Source: Bradysia coprophila
Taxonomy: Eukaryota; Arthropoda; Insecta; Diptera; Sciaridae
Length of the DNA: 64,000 nucleotides
Assembly: GCF_014529535.1 (NCBI RefSeq)
Contig: NW_023503555.1
Location: forward strand, 3,658,001 to 3,722,000
Direction of reading: 5' to 3'
The stretch's first letter is position 1. Each line of letters begins with the position of its first letter. The translations under genes and the position numbers were made by a program. This document shows, in pieces, positions 45,761 to 57,783 of this stretch. The notes below the pieces were generated by a model that searched no databases, was not told the DNA's origin, and saw only the letters and a program-made list of their open reading frames with translations.

Positions 45761-48700
45761 AAAAAGTTTATTGTAGATGTGTAGATCAATAAAGTGAACA
45801 CAGGGTGTGAAGGAGGATTTCTTTTTGTGAAATATCTTACATCAACAATTGATGTGTCTCATCTCATTTTCCATTTGCACTTGGTCCGTTCAGACTTTAA
45901 TCAAATAACCCTCAACATAAACATAAAATACGACACTAGATCCCTTATTGCTTTACGATGATATCCTCTTCAAATTTCTTGGAACGGAGATAAGGGAAAG
46001 TGCCTGTAATAGTGAATAATTTTAATGGCAACGGTGGTTGCATACATTATTAATGTAGAGAGGTTTTTGCCTTTGTGCATATTTGATGCGCTTTAAAGTC
46101 TAATCACATTATAGTAGGACAAAAGTCAAGCCGTTGTTGGAGCACGTCTAAGCGAAGCAAAGAAAATATTATCACCCCTTCATCTCAATAACCTTTACAT
46201 ATACCAATACATCACCGATAGTCCATGAACGTAAGAGTCCTTTAATTAATTTCATCTCAACAAAATACAACGTAAGCGACTTCATATCGCCGAGCTTAAA
46301 CAATCATGTAAAATTACGGTCGTGTTGAACGTATATCATTCTAATAAAACATGATATTAATGTTTGCAAAGAGTTTTCTACACAGTGCCAGTGATGTATC
46401 GAATAACTAAGGAAAGAAAAGCATAGATTTACAACGTCTAGTCACAAAAGCCTTGAATGCCTTCGATGCCTTATTAAAAACAAAATGTTTATAAAAGGTA
46501 CACCATATTGTCTTCGCATTCGCATTCACAGCAAATTGACGTCTTCAGCCACATAATGTTATAATAATGGTGTGTGCTACAAGTTACCGACCTTCTCACT
46601 AATGAGATACGACATTGTTTCAGCAATGTTATTAGGAAAAGGTAGCCATATAAGTACACAAAAAACACATTCTGTCCGTACGTATGCTATAATATAGTGA
46701 GTTCAGCCTTTATGTGTACCAATTACAGCAGATAAAGGTTTATTATGTCAAATAGCTGACTGGATGGATAAAAGCATCCCCTTTACAAGACATTTACATT
46801 TTATGTTGAAATGTCGCATCAGACTTAGAAACTAGAGTTTTTGTAATCATGCCATTACTAACAACGAAAAACTGATATCGATGCAAGCACGCAGAGAGTT
46901 TATCTCAACATTTTACATTATAAGAAGCTTAATGTAAATTTATTCACCGTATAAGACCAAGGATTTGAAACATTTTTCATATTTTTTTCCCCATATAAAA
47001 AGACGCCATTCCTTAAGCGGACGTATCATATAGGAATGCTAAACTTATTTACAAAGTGTGAAACGTGAAATATGAAAATTTATTACTGTTTGCAATACTT
47101 TCGGTATAAAGCAGCTTCGGGTAAAGCAGACAGTAAATCAGCTACCGAGAATAGACTAAGCTTTGCATTCATATTATTCAACATTAACATAACACAAACG
47201 GCTCAACAACATACAAAAGCTTCTAAAAATAATTATGGAATGCTACCACCATAACAATTTGTCCGACTAACACTTGGTTCTCGTGTAGGTGGTGTGTATT
47301 GTCATAAGTGTATCTATATATAGTGTGGCCTTTCCCTGTTTTCCTATTCGTTGACGATTTTCTTGATTTTTATTTTATCTATTTTATCCGTTTCAAATCG
47401 TTTGGAAAACAAACGGAAACCTTGACTTATACGTTCGACATGTTAGAAAAGCCTCTTTACAAAGCATTTAAAGTAGAAAATCTTCGGAAACATCAAAGAA
47501 AGGAAAATTGTTTTTCTCGAGAGGATACCGCTCTTGAAATGGATTTGCGTTATGAAAATTTAACAATTTTCCATGACATTTTCTTCCCACAAAAAAATGT
47601 ACGCAACAAAATGGTTTTATTGCATGCGTTTCGTTGATTTGCTAAATATTTTATTTTATTGAATCGAAGCGGAAAGGGATCCATTCCCTCATACTTGAAA
47701 TTATTAGTGAATGAACGGTATATTGTCACAAAATCGCTACCACTTGAAACGGATAGCGTTCGTTCGTCATGTACGTTCGCTCATTGTTATAAATAAATAG
47801 CTTAGCAATTTCACATATTCAGTTGAAGATATTCAATTAAATGCGAATGGAAATGCTTCAATGAATTCAATTTAATTAATTTTTTGTTTGAATTTAATCG
47901 AAAGGTAAATAGAGTTTTGTTCATTGGAGGGAATTGTTATGTTCATATGAGTGGAGACAATATTTTTACCTCTGTTCAGTCAGAGCAGAGCACTAAACCG
48001 ACCGATCGATGCACAGATTTAACTCAAAATAGGTTTTTCTTGTTTCGTGAGTTTTGTTCGTTCATGGTTCTGCTCATTCACATTAATCGTTTATTGGAGT
48101 TAAAGTGAAAATTCCGGAAATTTGTTGAAATTGAACGCAAAACTTTTTCGTTAAATTTTGATAAATTCATCAAATTTTTAGTGTATTTAGGTAATTTTTT
48201 GATTTTCTTGTTTAGAGACCTCACTGACAGTGTTTTACGGCCAATCGCAAGTGCAGTGGGCGTAACCTGACTTCCAAAGAACGCCTCGAACTATGCAAAT
48301 ACTTTCTGAAGAAAGCTAGGTGATATATCTCGCCTAAATGTAGGTTATACGTGTGCATACAAATTCATCGTATTTGGGGTTATACGGCAACTACCCAAAT
48401 TGTGAACACTGTAGGCCGTTACCAATGTGAAATAATAGCTAGGAATAATTTTAGTGGAAGGTTAGTATTAAGCCATCTTATCTGTCAAGTAATTTCAGGA
48501 AACTTGGTCTCGCCACATCGGCGAATCATGTTCCTTGAGTTCTCAGTGTAAAGCGTCTTTATTTTTCAAACTTACTCTACATTAAACAAGAAACGCATTA
48601 ATAAAATTCAACTGGTAGTTGCTGGACTAATCAAGGCTCGAACCTCTGTTATTTTGAAAACTCATGCTTTCAAAACGGTTGAAATTTTGTCCTGGTACAT

Positions 48701-50779
48701 TGTATTCCAATTTTAAAAGGAATTAAATAAGCAGAAGGAATAAAACCGTCTTCATATGCTTATGCAACCGCTGTTCTATTAAAATAAAAACTCATCTCTC
48801 ATCTCTCTTTAAGCTCGGTTTAAATTCTTGAGCAACATTCCTTCTAACTTTATGTGTTTTTACCGAGATGGTGGTATACAAAATATACGCTGTATGGAGA
48901 GTAGATATAAATTGTGTTCCCATTCCACCAAAAATATGCATAGATTACCCTCATTAAACACTCTATTTTAGATAGATGTTGGTATAAGCTTTTAATGTAT
49001 TTCGTCTGATAAAATCGTTTGTAAATGTATTGCGAATGTACTGCGTTATGTTCGAAAATTCGACTCTAATTTTACAATGACGTCATTTGAGTACATACTT
49101 TTATGGAAGAATCTTTTCTCCCCGTTTCTTATTTAGAGGGCCCATATTTCTAAGGAACGAAAAATTACGGAAATCGCATTGTAATATTAGATACGAGATA
49201 TATACGGCAATCACTGTCGGAATAATTAAATCTGTTAGTTCTGTTGTTTATTACATACTTTTAGCTGTAAAAGACAGGACTCACTCGTCGTTGTCGCTAA
49301 CAGATATTTATTATTCCATTCGAATAACATTTGAAAACTCATTTTATGAATCGATAAAAAGTTTGTCCTCGTCGAACAATAAACGAGGTAAAGAGTTTCA
49401 TACCGTTCAAGGTATAATGAAAAATCTTTCGGTTTTTCCTGTCTCATTCCCCTTAAAATTATACACAAGCGAGATTATCTAAGCCCGAGGAAGAAACCCC
49501 ACTAGCCGATAAAAAATAATGTTTGGATTCGATTATTGATTCCTATTCAAATCGGTGAAATTTCATTGTGTGCTCACGTATATACAAAATATAATTGTAT
49601 CGCATCATGCGGATATGCCATGAAATTAAGTAATTAAATTGGTAAAACGATCCATTTTATGTGGATTGACGGACATAACGTTTGAGATACAATCAATTTC
49701 AATCTGATACAAAAAAAAACGCCTAGGCGTAGACACGTGAACAGCACACACCAAAATGTGATTGGAGTAAGGAAATTAATTGCAAAATGTTTTTTGCATG
49801 TCTTTTCAGAAAATTTTCCGAACTTTGTGAATGGAAATCCACTGGTTTGGAGATTTTTTTTTATCCTCTTATCTCGTGGAAAACGGCTTGTCCGATAAAT
49901 TCATTAATCACTTCATTTGGCGCGCAGAAGTTTTATTTCTTTCGTTTTTCCACGAAAAAAAAAATCTGTTGAAAATTTATTAGGGGTAAACCCAAAGCTC
50001 ACACGATTTCGTAAGACGAGCACATTAAATTAAATTTCTTCGTAAAAAAAAAACAGAGCTTATTGAGTGCGACGTTTTTTGTTATGTTTTTAAAATTATT
50101 TGCATGAGCCCTCTTCAAAATTTTTGACCACTTCATGAAATCTGACTTTCGGGCGCACCTTTTGTACCAAGTACAAATTATCGTGAAACTGCAATGTCGA
50201 AGTTTTAATTTGAAAGTTTCTATGAAATACGCATTTTATTGCATGTATGGATTTCTTAGTTGTTGACTCAACTGACGAATCCGATAAGTTGGACTTTATT
50301 TTTATATTGACAAAGTGTTGTATTGCTTTGACTTGACCAAAATTGTTGAAAAAATTTCTTTTATTTAACGACTGACCAAGCAATACAACAATTTTATTAA
50401 TATTTTTATATGGTCCACGAATGGCAAAATCTAAGCTTTCAAAAGAAGTCAATCTCGATGATTCCAATGACACCATATGCCAAAAGAAAACATCACTCCC
50501 TTAGCACTTTCTGGCGTACCTAAAGTGCCTCGAGCCTTATCCCTAAATTTGTTACAGAACAACAGAGCAAGAACAAAATGTAACGGTCTTCATCTGTGTA
50601 AAAGAGTTGTCACAATTTCGTAAACAAATTGAGCTCTCTGGTTTAATTCAAAATTGCGGTGCATTAGTACATGTGTTCGCTATGTGTTCGTAAAACATAA
50701 TTTATCACGATTTCGTGGAACTCAATTTGGTTCCACATTCCACAGTTCGTAGAACTGTCGAACTGCGTGACATTTGCTT
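45761..50779. other. Gene-poor AT-rich region
   Basis: No recognisable coding exon. Frames of 109-131 codons (47308-47637, 49087-49482, 50096-50476) were read and show no known domain. The region contains one plus-strand copy of the TCGCTAACAGAT motif at 49283-49305. Confidence 0.4.
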
Positions 50780-50975
50780 TTACGAGGTCGTTTTACGCAA
50801 GGCTGTATAGGTTTTTTCCAAGTAACTGTAAAAACTGTAATTTGACTGGCCGAACGAACACAATTTCATCCACAGAGGTCGGTTTTCACACAAATATCGA
50901 TGAGGTTATGTCTCTATGGATGAAATTTGACAGCCTTGATTTTACGAAACCGCGTAAGCTTTGGGTTGGCCCTTA
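50780..50975. repeat. Foldback element, about 0.2 kb
   Basis: CGAGGTCGTTTTACGCAAGG plus CTGTAT on the left pairs with the inverse of GACAGCCTTGATTTTACGAA plus ACCGCG on the right. The inner pair ATTTCATCCACAGA / TCTATGGATGAAAT also matches. A MITE-like structure. Confidence 0.75.
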
Positions 50976-52759
50976 TTGTTTTGAGATGAATGAAATGCGA
51001 TGATCATTGAGACTGAGACGGTATTTTGTTACACTAAGGATTTGATTTAGTCAAACAAACAGAATTGTTGAAACGAAAATAATATCTGGGGATAGAAAGG
51101 ATAATCTTTTCAACAGAAAAACAAAATCTTTAAAGACTCGAGCCAACTTTCAGTTTCCTTTGAATTGAAAGCCGTCAATCGTAAAATCTAACAATTTTTT
51201 TTATTAAATAAAGTAATATGAAATCGGTACCTATGCCTACCCTTTACATTATTACTGGTTCGATTACGATTACCATCAATGTAGGTAGAAATTACACACA
51301 GGTTACAACTGAATTAACATATGGTATTTTCTCTGATTATGAAAATGTTTTCACAACGATTAATAACCATTATCTGAAGCTTTGTGTAAAAGCTTTTCAC
51401 GTGAGCTCGATAAATTTATCATTAAAATGTGTTCGAACGGAAATAAAAGTTGCAATCAAAATTAAAGTATGGACATTTTACCGTATAACTCCCAAATTAA
51501 TGCTGGCAGCGTAATAACTCCATAATATGTTGTGCGGCGACAAATTGTCTTTACGAATTAAGATAAAAACGGATTCACTAAGTTGTCGATTTTCTTTTCG
51601 GATTTTCTTACAAATTCTAAGTTCACTACTCGAAAATAATTGAAACACAATTTCATCAACAATACAGCATATGGACAGCGTTTAATTCGGAAACAATTCT
51701 TGAATGTAGTAGCACAACAAAGGTCGTCACTAAAGTGAAATTGAAACAAAAAAAAATCCCTTTACTATCGCGCCTGTGGCTGCTTTATTCAATGTTTACT
51801 CATACGAATAATAACTTCCCATCAATATTTTTGGCACAATATTACACTCCAAACACCCGAACACGTCAAGATTTCTCTCTCAACTGAATTCAACACGGGA
51901 ATGTGTTGCCGTATAAGGCGCAACACGTATGCCTAACATATACTATAATTTTCCATCAAAGAATTATATGTTTTATGTACGAGAGTCTTTAGAAACAATT
52001 TTTTTTTGGTTGTCACACGTCTCTATTCACATCAGATCTCAATTGCAGAGTAGCTATGCCTTATACTGAACATATAGAGAAGTTGTAAAATAAAATGAAT
52101 TGACAAATTGTTCGCGCAGGTCTTTCACTGTGTAGCAGAGATTCGAACTAAAGTGTTACTATGAAAGCCCATTAGGCCTTTATGAAAGCTCTGATCCTTT
52201 CTGCCATCTAGTAAACGCTAGTTGATTGTCGGTTGTAGAATCAAAACACCTCGGAAAAGGTTTCAGTGCGTGGTATGTAAGTAAATGCTTGTTTATAAGA
52301 AGTCAACTTCTTGATAATTTTTTGGAAATAATTTTTCGAATTGCCTTTTGGGCTGAGAAGCTCAGGCATACCGTTTAAAAATTTTACTCACGAATTTTCC
52401 GGTAAATAAGTCATTATCTTTACAATTCCAGTGAAATGTAAAGTGAAGACAAACACATTGGGGAACTCATCAGGGACGACTCGATGTGTTTGTTACCTGT
52501 CTTGCCCGTTTCTCTTCTATATACTCATTGAAGAGTATAACCTGAAGTGAATCATAACTCGCCAATCCATGTGTTACACCGAGAAACACACCGATACCGA
52601 GACACACCGAAATTGCGTCGTCCATGTGTAAGCATTCACAATGATACCATTTATTGACTGGGCATTACCGTTGATTTTAGTGTTAGCGGGGGATTTACCG
52701 TTGGAAATTAGCGTTAGCGTCCGTTTAGCTAAGGTTCTCTATTACTTCATTGCCATTTG
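50976..52759. other. Spacer with minor structures
   Basis: AT-rich, no gene recognised. A hairpin formed by GACAAACACAT and ATGTGTTTGT (about 52448-52494) is followed by short ACACCGA-rich repeats at about 52575-52612. Confidence 0.35.
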
Positions 52760-53090
52760 CGTTAAAAATCTTTTCATTTGGTGTGTAAAATGACTCACAT
52801 CCTTGTTTGGAATTTTGTATTTCGCCTTTTGTGGTTGCATCCCTCGCCTTTGGCTCGAGCTGTAAAAGCCATACATGGCAAAATGAAAAGTTCCAAACAA
52901 GAACGTACACTACTTTGCTTTGAATAACGTTGATTACAATTAACTTGTGAAGTAGTAGATTACGTCGTTATTTGGAATTGTTTACTTTTGCGAGAGTGAG
53001 TGTTGCCCTTGTCTCGTGCTGCAATTACACAGAAGGCAAAATACAAAATTCCAAACAATTTAGAAGGCACTGGGAAATGAATTTTGAAGC
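52760..53090. repeat. Two related foldback units
   Basis: A unit around 52797-52905 (TTTGGAATTTTGTATTTCGC ... GCAAAATGAAAAGTTCCAAA) folds on itself. A relative at 52972-53062 (TTTGGAATTGTTTACTTTTG ... GCAAAATACAAAATTCCAAA) does the same. The shared ends TTTGGAATT/AATTCCAAA look like terminal repeats of a small transposon family. Confidence 0.7.
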
Positions 53091-53581
53091 TACTGTCAAT
53101 AAAGTAATGACTTATTTGCCGAGGGTGCAGCGAGTAAAATTCTATTCCCCATTTACCATATCAAATCGTTTTGATTTTGATCTATAAACATAATCGACAA
53201 TGGTAATATGCAATTACACTCGCTGCGGTGGGCAGAAAATCTAATCTATTTTATGTTTACACTCACGGAATTTTGAACGGCACATTTTCTGTAGTAGTAG
53301 TTTTTTGTCATTTTATATAAGTAAGGTACTTGACCATTTAAGTTACATATAGTCGCGAGCAAACAAACGCGTTTACAACATAATTGCGGATAAAAAAGAC
53401 TAGATGAATGCATTGAGTTACTTAAAAAAGAAAACGAAAGAACTAGAAGCACACATTACAAACTTATGCACGGCAAGCCGTTACAGTCGAGCAATCCATT
53501 CGGTTGAAGTGCCCAATTCCAGTTGTAGGTGGACCAGTTTTGTGGTTTACTGACTTTTTATGAATTTTGCATGTATTTTTA
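53091..53581. other. Spacer
   Basis: AT-rich, nothing recognised. Confidence 0.3.
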
Positions 53582-54671
53582 GACCCGTACGAAGTACTGG
53601 GGTCTTATAGGTTTACGCATACGTTTGTAACACGTCGAATTGGACTCCCTGAGTAAGGGGAAACCTATTGTGGTTGTCTAGAGATGCCAAATCCGCGAAA
53701 AAAAAATGTCCGTCTGTCCGTCTGTCCGACTGTCCGTCTGTCCGTCTGTCCGTCTGTCTGTCTGTCCGTCTGTCTGTCTGCACGATAACTTGAGTAAAAC
53801 GCATTCGATTTTGAAAATTCTTTTTTTTCCCGTTTGGTAATGTCAAAAGACAGGCTAAGTTCGAAGATGAGTGATTTTGGATCGACCCCTCCCGAGCTGT
53901 GGCCCAATAAGTGCTTTACGGTTTTTCGAAGATATCTCCGGACATTTAAACGTTACACTTTTAAGTGATACGTCAAATAAAAGGTATTTACAATACCGAT
54001 CGACAAAAAAAAGTTTATGGAAATCGGATGACTGACTCGTGAGTTAGACCCCTTGGTGTGGAACAGGCACAGGGCGGCAAGCAGTTTTTGCTTGTAGGTC
54101 GGCCACATTTGAACATATTTCGTCTGTTTTAGCTTTATTAGATAGGTATTGACCGTACCAATCAGGGAAAAATTTTTTTATGAAATTATGTTCTCCGGAG
54201 CGTGAGCTAGGTCTCTTGGAGTGAGCTCTTATCTGGCTACTCGGAAGTACAGTGAACGTGGTGTATTTTGACAATATCTCGAGTAAATTTTGACCGAATT
54301 TCATGATTTTTTTTTTGTTTGAAAGGTATTAACGAATGTAAAGCGTCGGTACTATTTCCGGTCTCCTAACAAAATGGCTGCCGGTGGCCATATTGGATTT
54401 TAGTAAAATAGAAATATCTTGGGAAAAATGATACTTAGAGAGTTTATGTTAACATGGAAATAATTTGTTATGTGTGTGGGGTTTCAGGGATTCCATATAC
54501 GGACATCTATATATACCTATATACAGCTATATTGAGCTATATTCAGGCATATAGAGCTATATAATAGCATATATTTATCTGTGAAATGTTTATTTATAGT
54601 GAAATATAGTTAAATATAGCGGTATATAGCTGTTTAAATAGGAATTTATGAAATTTGTCTTCGTACGGGGC
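53582..54671. mobile_element. 1.09-kb TIR element with internal CCGTCTGT microsatellite
   Basis: Starts GACCCGTACGAAG (53582-53594) and ends CTTCGTACGGGGC (54659-54671), inverse complements at 12 of 13 positions. Inside are a CCGTCTGT-type microsatellite, sequence reading AAATCGGATGACTGACTCG, and near the right end a tract of irregular ATATAGC(T) repeats (about 54505-54630). No transposase frame. Probably a non-autonomous element that is repeated genome-wide. Confidence 0.75.
53708..53782. repeat. CCGTCTGT/CTGT microsatellite
   Basis: About nine 8-bp units of GTCCGTCT with a GTCCGACT variant, followed by GTCTGTCT units. On the minus strand this produces a meaningless TDRQTDRRTDG peptide. Confidence 0.95.
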
Positions 54672-56217
54672 TGTCTATATTGCCTCCGGCAATTTAGTTG
54701 TATATGATAACAAGGCAAAGAGTGGATAATGTAAGTGATTTTAAAGGGAGAATAGTTTTTCAGCAGAGAAGAAAATGAAGTAAGAGAAATGAAGAGTTTC
54801 ACATTAAAGGCTTTTGATACGAATAGAATTATTAAAACACTGATTCAGAGAATGTGTCAGTTTTCAAAATTCCCTGAGTGTAGTTTCTATTTATGTTTAG
54901 TTGCCTGCCTGGGTCCTCGATTGAAAAATGTTTCTTCTACTAACCGAAACATTTACTGCGATGTTTAGTCTCAATATTTTTATGTGCCATACTTTCATAG
55001 GTCTGGTATTAGTTTTCATATGAAACACGACCTTCATCAATAATTTTTTTTTTCACATATTCTCAGTGTCTCGTTCAGACGAAATTGTAGAGGTGTTAGC
55101 TCATGAAAAAGTCTCTGTTCTGTGTCACTGGTGTTCCATTCCTACCATTTAAAATCTGATAGTTGAATACCACCACATAACATGAGCATAATAAGCGAAA
55201 TAAAGCCAATTAATGGAAATGAAATTGATATTGCGTCGTGTAATATTGATTTCAAAAAAAAGAGTCGTTGTAATGAGGCTTCTTTTCATTGATTGGAAAT
55301 TGTCGGCGTTGGTTGGATGTGAGGTTGTTCGAGAAGTTTCACAATGTTAGTTTAGAGTTTAATAAATCAGGCAAGATAATTCAAGGTCTGACACTATGTA
55401 AAATGATATTTTAAGGAATTTTTACAATCTCAATGGCTAAAAGCATGGACTCCTGAAAAATGCTTTTGGGGAAATCGGAAAAATGTTTACACAAAAATAT
55501 TACCTGGTTAAAAGCCAAAATAACCATTGGGAACCAATTACATTCTTTATCTTACCTGATAAATCCGCTTGGCTAGATAATTAAGAAGAAAGTGCGGTCT
55601 GGCTGGTTAATGTGAGCAATAGAAATGTCTAATAGCGTGAGCCCTCTGATACTTATTTCGCCTGAAAACAACGATAATTCGAAAATTTTAAGGAATTTCG
55701 CGAATATTCAAAAATTTAGGAATTTAAATTTTCGAAAATTTTTGAATTTTACAATTTCAAGCATTTTCAGGATATTCACAAAAGAGAATCTATAGCCCTA
55801 ATAAGCTTGCCTTAAAGTATAATTACCCATTCCACCTGTTATTGCTAATTATTATTAAGATTAAAAACCAAAATTATTTGTACAATTTTGCTATTGCGAA
55901 CATAAAAACCGCTTTGCGTTTTACTATTTCATAAATCGTACACACAACAGCCAATGTCTCTAAATAAACAATAAATAATATTGAATGGACCAACAGCAGT
56001 GTTCGATGAGTATCGATTTCGTTCACACATGCATTTAACCTCACAACATTCGTATTTATTACAGATGTCTATATTTCCGCCGACGCCGCAGACGTAAAGT
56101 ATACAGTCTATGTGTGATTTTAGTATGTCTTCAAACATAAAAGTTTTTAGCTTTAATTCAGTTTCTGATCAACACTGAAGAAAAGCGCAACGCTATAGTG
56201 GAAAGTGAAAAATTAAC
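54672..56217. other. Spacer upstream of cytochrome b5
   Basis: No gene recognised. Contains a self-complementary AATTTTCGAAAATTT-rich tract at about 55680-55770. The final 100-150 nt should include the cytochrome b5 promoter. Confidence 0.35.
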
Positions 56218-56611
56218 ATGTTGATTGACGAGTCACTGAACGTAGCTGAGAAGTTAAATTCGGTTTCGGGATTAGAGTGTTTTACATTGAGCCAAGTAGC
56301 CGACCATGGTGATGCCAGTGATTGTTGGATAATACTCTACGACAGAGTATATCGGATAACGGATTTTCTTGATAAGGTAAGACCTCCGTTCAGCCAAAGC
56401 ACTTTAGTAAATTAATATGTTATAGCATCCTGGCGGGAAAGACCTCTTGCTGGAGTATGCTGGTAAAGACGCTACATTTGCGTTTCGGGGAACTGGTCAC
56501 TCTGAAATGGCAATAAAGTCACTGAAGCAGTTCGAAATTGGTGAATTAATTTCGCAACAACAAATTTTTCGCAAAAATGCCACCATTTCCGTTAAAGATT
56601 TACCTGAATAA
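56218..56611 (+). CDS. Cytochrome b5-type haem protein, small soluble form, two exons
   Basis: One-electron carrier of the cytochrome b5 fold. Exons 56218-56376 and 56426-56611 (49-nt intron) join to 114 residues. The core reads FTLSQVADHGDASDCWIILY, DRVYRITDFLDKHPGGKDLL, LEYAGKDATFAFRGTGHS. Haem ligands fit H54 (HPGG) and H78 (GTGHS), with the canonical 24-residue spacing. C-terminal to the helices is QFEIGEL and a short tail. There is no hydrophobic C-terminal anchor, so it is probably cytosolic, unlike microsomal b5. The ATG at 56218 is preceded by AACA and is the first in frame. A short length and missing anchor leave its redox partner open. Confidence 0.9.
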
Positions 56612-56619
56612 AAAGTGGA

Positions 56620-56625
56620 AATAAA
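56620..56625 (+). terminator. Poly(A) signal of cytochrome b5
   Basis: AATAAA 9 nt after the stop; another overlaps the stop codon itself (56607-56612). The 3' UTR must be very short, and a GC-rich hairpin follows within 50 nt. Confidence 0.6.
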
Positions 56626-56663
56626 TTTGTTGATTTTACGTTTGTAGTGGTTTTTGGTGTAAG

Positions 56664-56767
56664 GGAATCTCGCGCCGCGTCATTCACAAAAATTTACAAA
56701 GTGACATCTTCCTTATACAAAATGTGTCAAAATGTGTATTATTGTGAATGACGCGGCGCGAGATTCC
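56664..56767. mobile_element. GC-rich hairpin MITE, complete copy
   Basis: GGAATCTCGCGCCGCGTCAT plus TCACAA (56664-56689) is repeated as a perfect 26-bp inverse complement at 56742-56767 around a 52-nt AT-rich loop. A truncated relative lies at 12037-12120. The arms are far more GC-rich than their surroundings. Confidence 0.9.
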
Positions 56768-56811
56768 TAGCAACCTGGTTTTTTCGTATCAAATGAACAT
56801 TGATTGAGTAA

Positions 56812-57010
56812 TTGAGTGATTCTTTTGAAAAACAGCCTACCGGACTTTTTGATACAGTTCTAGTAAAGTGTATCCTAAAAGCCAAAGTCATTTTCAAAAA
56901 AAAATCCTCGATAAACGTGGTTGTGGCTTCTAGGGTCCAATACCTTACTATAGGTAGGGCATGTATAAAAAAGTCAACTGGAAAATGTGTCCGATTTCGG
57001 TAGTCCGAAT
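56812..57010. repeat. Relative of the 3950-4400 foldback element
   Basis: Shares TTTTGAAAAACAG, the GGGTCCAATACCTTACT-type stretch and TGTGTCCGATTTCGG with the element at 3950-4400 but is diverged and lacks clear paired arms, so it looks like a decayed single-arm copy. Confidence 0.65.
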
Positions 57011-57351
57011 CACCCCATTTTGTTTCACTGTACATAAAGTATATCACGCGTAACGACTGTTTGAATTCCTTTCTATCACATTTTCAACCATATCTTGCAC
57101 CTCTTTCCTACACGTGATATTGCTTTTTGAACAGTTCCTAACTTCGAGCAACTGTCTTCACGTACTACTACTTTCATCTGTTAGCACTTCACTTCACTGA
57201 AAACACTGGTTATTCAAATTAAATATAAAAACAGAAGATCAACAGAAGTAAAAGATTCGATATTGAAAATAGTATGGCAATATTGGATAAATTTCGGGAA
57301 GCATTTAATAAACTGATAATCGTAAAAGATAATTTGATCGAAATATAATTA

Positions 57352-57783
57352 GTCGGGAAACAGACAATATTTTTACAACTTATTTACATTCTTTACACAA
57401 AATAGAACAATTCTGCGTTTACAGAATTTCTTTTACGATAATTAAAATATATATTCAAAAAGCATTTTAATAAATTTGTACGACTTTCTTCTCAATATGT
57501 TTAAATATTCAAAAAGACTGTCAAGAGACTGTCAGGAGGCTGTAAGTTTTTTAGAACAGCTTAGAACTTTCATTTACTAACACACATAAACAATAAGAAA
57601 GGCACATCGGAGCCATGTTATAACATTGCCGATTGCTGTATCAATTTGATGTAAGTTTTGTAGATTTTCATTACAACTTTTAAAATATAAAATTGAGATT
57701 TTGTTATATGTTTTAGAAAAATTATTTTCCTAAAATAATCTTATTTGTAAAAATTAATTTAAAAAAAGTCGCTGTTTCCCGAC
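57352..57783. mobile_element. Candidate MITE with GTCGGGAAACAG termini
   Basis: GTCGGGAAACAG at 57352-57363 and its exact inverse complement CTGTTTCCCGAC at 57772-57783 bound a 432-bp AT-rich segment without open frames. AATT/CAATT lies just outside both ends. Confidence 0.65.

Noticed and set aside
50096-50476. 126-codon minus-strand frame
   Set aside because: Lys/Phe/Asn-rich as expected for AT-rich noncoding DNA; no motif or neighbouring exon.
53613-53907. Frames with repeated TDRQTDRRTDG
   Set aside because: Produced by the CCGTCTGT microsatellite.
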